A stretch of DNA of 10,702 nucleotides from Fidelibacterota bacterium (GCA_030634675.1 DAOWAH010000029.1:1-10702), one strand, 5' to 3'; positions 1 through 5,625 are shown, counted from the first letter of the stretch. A program made the numbers and translations. Notes: a model not told the origin generated them from the letters alone.

Positions 1-2259
1 CAGGATGGTGATTCCGAAGCGCCGGGCCTCGCTCAGGTAGGCGTAAGCGGAGTAAAAGCCGCCCTGATTGCTGATCACTGCCGCCAGGAATTCCGCCGGG
101 TAGTTGGCTTTCAGGTAGGCACAGGTGAAGGACAACATGGCGTAGGAGGCGGAATGAGGTTTGCAGAACGAATAACCAACAAAGGAAGCGATCATATCCC
201 AGGTTTTGTCTACCAGTTCCTTTTCATAGCCCCGTTTTCTGGCTCCGGCATAAAATTTCTTCTTCCAACTGGGAATCAGGCGGTTCAATGAATCGCGGCT
301 CATGGTCTTGCGCAGGGCATCGGATTGGGCGTAACCAAATCCGGCCAGGGCGCGGGCGGCCAGGGAAACCTGCTCCTCGTAAACCATGATGCCGTAGCTT
401 TCGTTAAGGAAGTCCAGATCGGTATGCAGTGGTTCCCATTCCTGGCCGTGGATCCGCTCCAGCATCAGATTGGTGAAACGATTGGCGGCTGGTCGGATAA
501 TCGAGGAATAAATCACTACGTGTTCGAAATCTACCACCCCCGACTTGGCCAGCAACTGACGGGTGGCGGGGCTCTCGATGTAGAATACTCCCATGGTACG
601 GCCAGCCTGCATCAATGCCTCGGTCTTGGGGTCGCCGATGGGCTGAATCCTGTGATAATCGATGTACTCGGAACGGGCTTTTTTCGGGTAGTAGAGGTTG
701 ATCTGTTTAATGGTGTCCCGCACCACTGCCAGAGAGCGGTTGCCCAGCAGGTCGATTTTAAGCAGGCCCGAATCTTCCACCTGGTCCTTTTCCCACTCAG
801 TGATCTGAACTCCTTTGGGAGCCGTCAGCACCGGCACATGTTTGCGGATTTCATCAGGTACGATCACGATTCCACCGGGATGCACCGATGGATTCCGGAA
901 GGTGCCAACGATTTCCTGGCTGCGAGCGATTACCTCCAGCAGTGTGTCATCCAGATGAGCATTGGTGAAGCGCGGGTCGGTCTTGATCCAGTTTACCAGG
1001 TCGGAGCGGGTACGCCACTGGTAGCCGATCCGCTTGGTAATAGCGTTTATCTCTTCGTTGGACAGGCCGTAGACCTTGGCCACTTCACGAATGGCGGAAC
1101 GGGGTCGCAGAAAGACCTGGCTGGCTACCATAGCCGTGCGCTGGTTGCCGTATTTCTTGAAAACATAATCGATAATATCGTCCCGCTCGTCCCAGGGGAA
1201 ATCCACGTCAATGTCGGGCATGCTTTCCCGCTCGGGATGGATGAAACGCTCGAACTGCAGGTTAAACAGAATCGGATCCACCTGGGTGATGTAGAGGCAA
1301 TAGCTCACCACTGATGCCGCCGCCGAGCCGCGCCCGATGGTGGATTTAGTCTGCTGCACAATATCCCTGACCACCAAAAAATAGGGTGCGAACCCTTTCT
1401 GGGTGATCAATTCCAATTCGTAGTTGATCCGCTGGCGCACTTCACCGTTGATCCTACCGTAGCGTTCCCGGGCGCCTTTTTCCACCAGTTTCCGCAGCCG
1501 CGTATTGGAGCGGTGCTGGTTTTTCAAGTCCAATCCCGGAAAAATAGTGTTGACGAAATTCCAGTCGGTCTTGCAGCGCTCCGCCAGAAAAGAGCTGTTG
1601 TTGATAGCTTCCAGACTGTTGGGAAAACGGCGAATCAGCTCCTTTTCATCGCAGAAATAGTTGGTTTCCGGTTTAAAATCGGCCACGGTCAGTTGCGACA
1701 GGGTGGCGTTTTTTTCAATGGCCCGCAACACCTTGTGAGCGGGCTGATCCTCCGGACGCATGAAATATATATCGCCGGTGGCCACGGTCTCCAAACCCAG
1801 GTTGCGACTCATGCGTTTGGCCGAGGCTTCGGCCACGCCGGGGCGCAGCTCTACGAGCAGGTGAGAACCGGGCACGAGGGGAGCCAGTTTTTCCAGATCC
1901 TCGTAGCGGTGCGCCAGCACAAAGAGTCCGCCGGCATGGGGTTCGATCAATTCTTCAACCCCGATGTTTTCATCATCGTGAACGGCGGAGATGATCCGGC
2001 AAAGATTGGAATAACCGGCTGAATTTTCCACCAGCAGGATCAAGTCGGATTCACCAACAATTATATTTGCTCCGGCGATCGGCTTGATTCCAGCGGCGTG
2101 AGCATGCTGGACGAAACGGATGAAGCCCCACAGACCGTTCACCTCCGTCAGGGCCAGGTATTGCATGCCCTGGTTGCGGGCCGCCGTGAGCAATTCCTGC
2201 TGAGAGGCCGTCCCGCGCATGGCGGAGTAATTGGAGTGAACGTTGAGGTGGGTTAGCAC
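1..2259 (-). CDS. dnaE: DNA polymerase III alpha subunit, C-family (DnaE2/ImuC-like), 3' end outside window
   Basis: C-family replicative or translesion polymerase subunit that extends primers on DNA. The frame is open from a GTG at 2259 to the left edge (753 residues seen; the family is usually over 1000, so the fingers end, HhH and OB regions are missing). The GTG is chosen because a strong GGGGAGG lies 7 nt upstream (2273-2267). Residues 1-90 are a PHP domain with degenerate metal motifs (NVHSNYS at 6-12; LTEVNG where active PHPs have TDH), so no proofreading is expected. The polymerase core is intact: MPDIDVDF at 347-354 supplies D351 and D353, and KIDLLG supplies D503. Near 700 the motif YSFCKPHSASYA resembles DnaE2/ImuC proteins. 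It lies downstream of lexA and an imuB-like gene, pointing to an SOS-induced error-prone polymerase. A second housekeeping-type DnaE is possible but less likely here. Family assignment is certain; the DnaE2 role is inferred. Confidence 0.93.
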   Translation of the reverse strand, partial: MLTHLNVHSNYSAMRGTASQQELLTAARNQGMQYLALTEVNGLWGFIRFVQHAHAAGIKPIAGANIIVGESDLILLVENSAGYSNLCRIISAVHDDENIGVEELIEPHAGGLFVLAHRYEDLEKLAPLVPGSHLLVELRPGVAEASAKRMSRNLGLETVATGDIYFMRPEDQPAHKVLRAIEKNATLSQLTVADFKPETNYFCDEKELIRRFPNSLEAINNSSFLAERCKTDWNFVNTIFPGLDLKNQHRSNTRLRKLVEKGARERYGRINGEVRQRINYELELITQKGFAPYFLVVRDIVQQTKSTIGRGSAAASVVSYCLYITQVDPILFNLQFERFIHPERESMPDIDVDFPWDERDDIIDYVFKKYGNQRTAMVASQVFLRPRSAIREVAKVYGLSNEEINAITKRIGYQWRTRSDLVNWIKTDPRFTNAHLDDTLLEVIARSQEIVGTFRNPSVHPGGIVIVPDEIRKHVPVLTAPKGVQITEWEKDQVEDSGLLKIDLLGNRSLAVVRDTIKQINLYYPKKARSEYIDYHRIQPIGDPKTEALMQAGRTMGVFYIESPATRQLLAKSGVVDFEHVVIYSSIIRPAANRFTNLMLERIHGQEWEPLHTDLDFLNESYGIMVYEEQVSLAARALAGFGYAQSDALRKTMSRDSLNRLIPSWKKKFYAGARKRGYEKELVDKTWDMIASFVGYSFCKPHSASYAMLSFTCAYLKANYPAEFLAAVISNQGGFYSAYAYLSEARRFGITIL

Positions 2260-2263
2260 TTTA

Positions 2264-2273
2264 CTCCCTCCCC
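2264..2273 (-). promoter_or_regulatory. Ribosome binding site of dnaE
   Basis: On the minus strand the bases read GGGGAGGGAG and are followed by TAAA and the GTG at 2259. This purine run is the strongest Shine-Dalgarno match in the cassette. It fixes a GTG start whose upstream frame otherwise stays open to about 2347. It sits just outside the AT-rich inserted module. Confidence 0.75.
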
Positions 2274-2299
2274 GCTGAATTGCAAAATGGAGATTGTAG

Positions 2300-2371
2300 A
2301 TTGGAAATTTGAAATTGAAGAAAACCACATACCTACGATTGGCTCAATTTGCATTTTCCAATTTGAAATTG
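2300..2371. repeat. Inverted repeat between the four-helix-bundle gene and dnaE
   Basis: The 18-mer ATTGGAAATTTGAAATTG at 2300-2317 is the reverse complement of 2345-2362 at 15 of 18 positions, with a 27-nt loop. A further perfect palindrome, CAATTTGAAATTG, lies at 2359-2371. In the transcript this could form an AT-rich stem between the stop of the small gene and the dnaE ribosome binding site. There is no GC-rich stem with a U tract, so it is not a clear terminator. Confidence 0.6.
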
Positions 2372-2379
2372 AGTGACCA

Positions 2380-2739
2380 TTAGCGATTGGATTTAGCCGT
2401 TTTAATTGATTGAGCCAGAATATTGTTCAGTTGACTGGTTTCATCGATTAATCTATCGATATTGTTGACGTTCAGATGGGGCGAAGCCTGAATCAGTTTT
2501 AACCAAAATAACGATTCGCGGGATTCTTTAAAAACAATCTGCAGTTTATGAATAAAATCCGCCCTACTTTGAGCTCCACAGGCCTCTTCATAATTGGCGC
2601 CTACAGATGTTCCGGAGCGCAATAATTGATTGGCGATATGTTTTTCAACCGGAGCTTTCTTTAGTTGTACGCAGATGTTTACAATTTCAATGGCGTACTT
2701 TAGGAAACGCCGGGAAAGCTGTCGTGATTTGTCTTCCAT
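2380..2739 (-). CDS. Four-helix bundle protein (S23 / 23S rRNA intervening-sequence family)
   Basis: A 119-residue protein, usual length for the family. The signature RSGTSVGANYEEA is at 41-53, followed by a long amphipathic segment (QSRADFIHKLQIVFKESRES) and a second charged helix pair; the whole should fold as an antiparallel four-helix bundle. No catalytic motif or signal peptide is present. The family is known from ORFs inside intervening sequences of 23S rRNA genes and from scattered intergenic copies; its biochemical role is not established. The ATG at 2739 lies inside the end of the preceding imuB frame, which stops at 2700, giving a 40-nt overlap. The Shine-Dalgarno is weak (GGGGATTAAGAA), so translation may be coupled. 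It probably rides on the cassette transcript. Family recognition is very strong; function is unknown. Confidence 0.93.
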   Translation of the reverse strand: MEDKSRQLSRRFLKYAIEIVNICVQLKKAPVEKHIANQLLRSGTSVGANYEEACGAQSRADFIHKLQIVFKESRESLFWLKLIQASPHLNVNNIDRLIDETSQLNNILAQSIKTAKSNR

Positions 2740-3941
2740 TTCTTAATCCCCAATTCAAAATTTTTATTATCCAATTTCTTCCCACTGGATTGGCCCTGGC
2801 CAGCGATCCCGACACTGTCGAACCCGTACTTTTTTCGTACCTTGTCCAGAGCGCTGGATAGGACGCGGTCCCGGGGATCGCCACCAGCGAACAGATCCAG
2901 TTGCCGGGCGTGATAGCGCAGGTCGCTGGCATTGATCAGCACCGCGCGGATGCGATTGCGCCGGTAGTTGGCCTGCTCAAAAAGGCGAAAGCAAGTTGCC
3001 GTAACGGCGGCGTCATCGTTGATGTTCAGGCGGCTGACGCGGTTGTTCTTCAATCCGTCGGTATAGTGGATTTCCACGGCAATCCGCCGGGCCACCTGTC
3101 TCCGTTTGCGCAATTTGAAAGCCACTTGTTCCGCCAGATTACGCACTACCGCCCGTAGCAGGTCAATGTCGTTGGTATCGCTGGGCAGGACGGTCTGCTC
3201 CAGAATATGCTCCTTCAAAGCTGGCGGTTGAACCAGGGAAGTATCTTGTCCGCGGGCCTCGCTGATGAGTTTGCGGGTATAATTACCGAACAGGGTGGTG
3301 GCTTCCGTGGGTCGGTCGGCCACGGCCTGGATCTGGTGGACCTGCTCCAGAAACAGGAAGTTCAGGATGCGCTGGACGGCCCGCTCGTGGCTGGTGGGCA
3401 AGACCGGTGTGGGCAGGGGGGCCAGGAATTTGGGTTCATTACCGGCCGCTACCTGATGAATGATGTCCGGTACCACAGCGGTGGAAATGCTGCTGACCAG
3501 TTTGTTGGGGCTGATGCCCACCACCCCGGACAGGCTGGTCTTGTTCTGCACCTGGCGGGCGATGTTGAAGCCGGTCTGGCGGGCATCGCGGTAAACCCGT
3601 TCCATGCCGCTCATGTCCAGAAAATACTGGCCGTAAGCCGCTGGCTCCACCACCGGGGTGAAATCGGTTATGGTGGAATAAACATAGCCGTTCAGCCGGG
3701 CGTACAGGGATGAATTGTAGGGCAGCAGCAGGGTGGCGGTGGACATCTTGCGCACCAGTGATACATTCAATCCCTGGAACAGTCCTTCCTGACGGGCTTC
3801 GTTGGACAGAGCCACGATCGTACCGTCCTGCCGATTGGAGGAAATGATGGCAATCGGGCGCGTGCGCAGGGCCGGGTCCAGGATGCGCTCGGCCTGGAGC
3901 TCAAAATCTTTGAGACGAATATGGAAAACGGCACGATTCAT
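2700..3941 (-). CDS. imuB: ImuB-like, catalytically inactive Y-family DNA polymerase homologue
   Basis: A 413-residue protein aligned by eye to DinB/Pol IV: VFHIRLKDFELQAE (5-18) matches IIHVDMDCFFAAVE, PALRTRPIAI matches PALRDIPIAI, and VEPAAYGQYFLD (98-109) matches IEPLSLDEAYLD. The catalytic Asp positions read R9 (for D8), G104 (for D103) and Q105 (for E104), and the steric gate reads E14. It should therefore not polymerise DNA. A palm, thumb and little-finger layout follows, and QLDLF at 347-351 is a canonical beta-clamp motif. This combination is that of ImuB, which links the clamp to the error-prone alpha subunit. Neighbours lexA and dnaE support this. The last ~23 residues (from about D391) are encoded by the inserted AT-rich module, so the native C-terminus is probably lost. 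The ATG at 3941 has only a weak ribosome site, because a repeat end lies 8 bp upstream. Confidence 0.85.
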   Translation of the reverse strand: MNRAVFHIRLKDFELQAERILDPALRTRPIAIISSNRQDGTIVALSNEARQEGLFQGLNVSLVRKMSTATLLLPYNSSLYARLNGYVYSTITDFTPVVEPAAYGQYFLDMSGMERVYRDARQTGFNIARQVQNKTSLSGVVGISPNKLVSSISTAVVPDIIHQVAAGNEPKFLAPLPTPVLPTSHERAVQRILNFLFLEQVHQIQAVADRPTEATTLFGNYTRKLISEARGQDTSLVQPPALKEHILEQTVLPSDTNDIDLLRAVVRNLAEQVAFKLRKRRQVARRIAVEIHYTDGLKNNRVSRLNINDDAAVTATCFRLFEQANYRRNRIRAVLINASDLRYHARQLDLFAGGDPRDRVLSSALDKVRKKYGFDSVGIAGQGQSSGKKLDNKNFELGIKKWKTNHDSFPGVS

Positions 3942-3948
3942 ATTTTAC

Positions 3949-3985
3949 CACGGAGGCACCAAGGACACGGAGGGCACAGAGAGAA
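3949..3985 (+). repeat. Left terminal inverted repeat of the GxxExxY module
   Basis: CACGGAGGCACC begins at 3949 and continues as degenerate 8-9 nt units of the form CACrGAGr up to about 3985. Over 21 bases it matches the reverse complement of 4455-4475 at 16 positions, and most differences are transitions. It ends only 8 bp before the imuB start codon, so it forms the immediate leader of that gene. Confidence 0.7.
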
Positions 3986-4010
3986 TTAATAGTGGTGGAA
4001 AAAGGACATG

Positions 4011-4403
4011 TTACAGAACCATGCGCTTAATACCGGACTTGATAACCGGGACGTTGAAATTGATCAGGTAACCCAAACGCTTTTTAGTCAAGCGCAAATA
4101 GGTCAGCAATTGTGATTCGTGAATTGGCAGCAGGCTTTCCACCGCCTTTAATTCCACGATAACTGTATTTTCTACCAGCAGGTCAATCCGCAATTGAGAA
4201 TCCAAGGCTTTACCACGATAAAAAAGGGGAACGGAAATCTGTCTTTTTACTGACAGGTTATTTTCTTCAAATTCCCGCACCAGACATTCTTCATACACTG
4301 ATTCCAGTAAACCTGGTCCCAGCTCTTTATGAACCTGATAGGCCGCATCGACAATTTTTGTACCGAATCGGTTTAATTCGTCTGGTATCGGTTTAAACTT
4401 CAT
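4011..4403 (-). CDS. GxxExxY family protein (PD-(D/E)XK nuclease-like fold)
   Basis: A 130-residue protein, a normal length for the family. The name motif is present as GLLESVY at 31-37 (G31, E34, Y37). A nuclease-like core follows: D74 in LRIDLLVEN, then IVELKA with E84 and K86 giving the D-x(9)-ExK pattern, then QLLTYLRLTKKRLGYLINFNV, a typical C-terminal strand-helix of the fold. All three putative active-site residues are retained, so a metal-dependent nuclease activity is possible, though no activity is established for the family as far as I know. No signal or membrane segment is seen. It is encoded alone inside an inverted-repeat module between lexA and imuB, in the same direction, so it should be cotranscribed with lexA. 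The ATG at 4403 has no strong ribosome site. Family call strong; function unknown. Confidence 0.92.
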   Translation of the reverse strand: MKFKPIPDELNRFGTKIVDAAYQVHKELGPGLLESVYEECLVREFEENNLSVKRQISVPLFYRGKALDSQLRIDLLVENTVIVELKAVESLLPIHESQLLTYLRLTKKRLGYLINFNVPVIKSGIKRMVL

Positions 4404-4454
4404 TGATTAAGATTTTCAAAGTTATTTTTGTTTTATTAGTGTTTTGGTTTTTTT

Positions 4455-4475
4455 GGTGCTCTCGGTGTCTCCGTG
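4455..4475 (-). repeat. Right terminal inverted repeat of the GxxExxY module
   Basis: On the minus strand it begins CACGGAGACACC at 4475 and ends GAGAGCACC at 4455, matching the left repeat at 16 of 21 bases. It directly follows a run of A residues after the lexA stop at 4483. Confidence 0.7.
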
Positions 4476-4482
4476 TTTTTTT

Positions 4483-5088
4483 TTAGTATTCTCTAAAAAC
4501 ATACAGCACCACGCCGTTGATGCGGAAATCGTCAGTTGGGTCAACTTTGATTACCGGGTAGTCTGGGTTGCGGGGATGGAGCTCAATGCCAGTGGGGCGG
4601 GGCTGGTAGCGTTTCAGAGTGGCATCGCCGTTGATCAGGGCCACCACGGTCTGGCCGGTGCGAGCGTCGGCGGTTTTGCGAATTACCACGAAATCGCCGT
4701 TCTGGATATTGTCATCGATCATGGAATCGCCCCGGACTTGCAGCACGTAGTTTTCCGGGTGGGCCAGGCGGGCCGGGACTTCCAGATTCTCCGGGTTTTC
4801 CACGGCGGCGATGGGGACACCGGCGGCGATCACACCCAGGAGAGGCAGTCTGGCAGGCGTGGCGGTCTCCCCGCTTAGTTGCAGGGCCCGCTTCCCGTTG
4901 GGACCCTTGGCCCGCAGCAGGAAGCCGGCCTGCACGAGGGTAGTTACGTACCAGCTCACAGTGCCCAGGGAAGTTAGCCCCAGGCCGTCGCGAATTTCTT
5001 CGTACGTGGGTGGCTCGTTGTTTTCCAGCGCGTAACGCCGGACGAAATCCAGAAATTTTTGTTGTTTGGCGGATAATGGCTGTGACAT
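4483..5088 (-). CDS. lexA: LexA repressor, SOS master regulator (self-cleaving)
   Basis: A 201-residue cytoplasmic repressor, the usual length. Residues 1-70 form a winged helix-turn-helix (PPTYEEIRDGLGL at 26-38, recognition helix near GTVSWYVTTL at 42-51). The C-terminal S24 peptidase domain has the cleavage site A89-G90 in LLGVIAAGVP, the nucleophile S122 in RGDSM, and the general base K159 in ATLKRY, so RecA-stimulated autocleavage should be intact. The start at 5088 is preferred over an upstream in-frame ATG at 5142, because MSQPLSAKQQKF matches normal LexA N-termini and the longer form would read through the promoter repeats. It leads a same-strand cassette with the imuB-like gene and dnaE, the classic LexA-controlled mutasome neighbourhood, and its leader holds a tandem repeat that is likely its own operator. 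Confidence 0.97.
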   Translation of the reverse strand: MSQPLSAKQQKFLDFVRRYALENNEPPTYEEIRDGLGLTSLGTVSWYVTTLVQAGFLLRAKGPNGKRALQLSGETATPARLPLLGVIAAGVPIAAVENPENLEVPARLAHPENYVLQVRGDSMIDDNIQNGDFVVIRKTADARTGQTVVALINGDATLKRYQPRPTGIELHPRNPDYPVIKVDPTDDFRINGVVLYVFREY

Positions 5089-5091
5089 AAA

Positions 5092-5113
5092 TACTCGTAA
5101 GTTACTCGTAAGT
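5092..5113 (-). promoter_or_regulatory. Tandem 11-bp repeat at the lexA promoter, candidate LexA operator
   Basis: TACTCGTAAGT occurs twice, head to tail with no gap (5092-5102 and 5103-5113), 4 bp upstream of the lexA start. The second copy, with its preceding base, makes the palindrome TTAC-TC-GTAA (5102-5111). An 11-bp period puts both copies on one face of the helix. A -10-like TATACT lies on the minus strand at 5116-5111, overlapping the repeat; a -35 is not clear, although TTGTCA at 5132-5127 is nearby at non-standard spacing. The half-sites resemble the TTAC-N3-GTAA motif reported for Bdellovibrio LexA. Operator function is inferred from position and symmetry. Confidence 0.55.
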
Positions 5114-5203
5114 ATATTACACTCGCTGACAAAAAAAATCAAGGAAGATTAAGCGGGAAACAGAGAGCAAAGGACAAATCACAGGAGGCACGACTGAGAT
5201 TTA

Positions 5204-5228
5204 CCTGCCGTAGCATCGCGTAGGCAGG
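5204..5228. repeat. Short hairpin, CCTGCC / GGCAGG
   Basis: CCTGCC at 5204-5209 pairs with GGCAGG at 5223-5228 around a 13-nt loop in which two further bases can pair. No T tract follows on either strand, so it is not a typical terminator. It may be another short dispersed repeat. Confidence 0.5.
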
Positions 5229-5300
5229 AATCTATTTTATTATTGTAACTATCCTTGGCGGGATGGAGGAATCGAATGCCGGGATAGTAGTGGAAAATCA

Positions 5301-5460
5301 TGTAAACCGTTAAAACGGTTACATATTCTTGGCATTTCAAAACCCACGGTTAAAACCGTGGGCTGGTTATTCCGACCAGCAGAGTTATTGTTTAAATAGC
5401 CCAAGACTTCAGTCGTGGGTATCCATAGATGACAAAGTAATAACCGTTTTAACGGTTTTA
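5301..5460. repeat. BIME-like composite of two inverted REP-type units (A-B-B'-A')
   Basis: Four palindromes are arranged symmetrically. A is AACCGTT-AA-AACGGTT at 5305-5320. B is CCCACGGTT-AA-AACCGTGGG at 5343-5362. B' is CCCAAGACT-TC-AGTCGTGGG at 5400-5419, with one mismatch in the stem. A' is AACCGTT-TT-AACGGTT at 5442-5457, the exact reverse complement of A. The A-B gap and the B'-A' gap are both 22 nt. A further stem, GCTGGT/ACCAGC (5362-5367 with 5375-5380), sits between the halves. This head-to-head pairing is the layout of BIMEs made of REP units mobilised by RAYT (TnpA-REP, IS200-like Y1) transposases; none is encoded here. Confidence 0.7.
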
Positions 5461-5491
5461 TAAATTCAAGGACCTGGTCTTTTGCGGAGTC

Positions 5492-5525
5492 CACCCCTCC
5501 GAGGAGAGGTTCACGTAGCGGGGTG
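5492..5525. repeat. Nested hairpin CACCCC / GGGGTG with inner CTCC / GGAG
   Basis: CACCCC at 5492-5497 pairs with GGGGTG at 5520-5525, while CTCC-GA-GGAG at 5497-5506 can form an alternative inner stem. It lies close to the A' end of the palindrome composite and may be part of the same dispersed repeat. No T tract follows. Confidence 0.45.
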
Positions 5526-5528
5526 TGT

Positions 5529-5624
5529 CGAATAATGAATCCTGAACAAGGAACGATGAATCGTGAAGTGAAATCCTACTGCTACTTCCTGATTCAAGAT
5601 TCGTTAATCGATATTCAATATTCG
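5529..5624. repeat. Degenerate long inverted repeat beside the 87-residue gene
   Basis: The left arm starts CGAATAATGAAT at 5529 and the reverse complement of the right arm starts CGAATATTGAAT at 5624, 11 of 12 matching. Weaker similarity (AACGATGAATC against AACGAATCTTG) continues for about 40 bases per arm around a short centre near 5572-5582. The right arm abuts the stop codon at 5628-5626. It could act as a 3' stem for that transcript or be the closed-up ends of a lost insert. Confidence 0.45.
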
Positions 5625-5625
5625 C

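Larger units (their letters stand above)
2275..2776 (-). mobile_element. AT-rich insert carrying the four-helix-bundle gene
   Basis: A module of about 500 bp sits between the imuB-like gene and dnaE and is visibly richer in A+T than either. Its ends hold related short motifs in opposite orientation: ATTGGAAATTTGAAATTG at 2300-2317 on the plus strand, and ATTGGATAATAAAAATTTTG read on the minus strand at the right end (about 2773-2754). Local symmetry is strong at the left end: 2300-2317 and 2345-2362 form an 18-bp inverted repeat with 15 matches, and CAATTTGAAATTG at 2359-2371 is a perfect odd palindrome. There is no transposase; the only ORF is the S23-type gene. Exact boundaries are uncertain by several bases. 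Calling it a mobile insert is inference from composition, flanking symmetry and its disruptive position. Confidence 0.55.
3949..4475 (-). mobile_element. GxxExxY module bounded by inverted repeats
   Basis: A unit of about 527 bp contains one ORF and is bounded by an imperfect 21-bp terminal inverted repeat (3949-3969 against 4475-4455). The interior is AT-rich compared with the flanking lexA and imuB. The right end begins seven bases after the lexA stop codon and the left end stops eight bases before the imuB start, so the unit fills the whole space between two cassette genes without breaking either. It has no transposase and no obvious target duplication. Similar CACGGAG/CACAGAG repeats often accompany GxxExxY genes in my recollection; mobility is inferred. 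Confidence 0.6.
5143..5625. other. Gene-free, repeat-rich intergenic region upstream of lexA
   Basis: These roughly 480 bases hold no convincing gene. From low to high coordinates they contain a hairpin at 5204-5228, the A-B-B'-A' palindrome composite at 5301-5460, a nested hairpin at 5492-5525, and a degenerate inverted repeat at 5529-5624 that ends beside the stop codon of the 87-residue gene. An 81-codon open frame on the minus strand at 5249-5494 merely translates the palindromes and is not counted as a gene. The density of imperfect dyads suggests a landing site for short non-autonomous repeats. Confidence 0.7.

Noticed and set aside
325..1314. Long plus-strand open frame (329 codons), and another at 1513-2022
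   Set aside because: Both are antisense to the continuous dnaE frame, which has clear polymerase motifs; the plus-strand translations show no recognisable domain.
3207..3713. Plus-strand open frame of 168 codons
   Set aside because: It is antisense to the imuB-like gene; its glycine- and histidine-rich, low-complexity translation is typical of a shadow frame.
3802..4071. Plus-strand frame reading HGGTKDTEGTER
   Set aside because: The peptide is only the translation of the CACGGAG-type terminal repeat and antisense imuB sequence.
5089..5142. Upstream in-frame ATG extending LexA by 18 residues
   Set aside because: The extension translates the promoter repeats and does not resemble LexA N-termini; the ATG at 5088 fits the family.
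4483..5142. Phage-type CI repressor instead of LexA
   Set aside because: The length, the LSAKQQKFLDFV start, the AAG cleavage site and the adjacent imuB and dnaE genes all favour cellular LexA, and no phage genes are present.
5301..5460. Regularly spaced palindromes considered as a CRISPR array
   Set aside because: Units are inverted rather than direct repeats, there are only two pairs, and there are no cas genes.
5249..5494. Minus-strand frame of 81 codons upstream of lexA
   Set aside because: It runs through the A-B-B'-A' palindromes and hairpins; no ribosome site or domain supports it.
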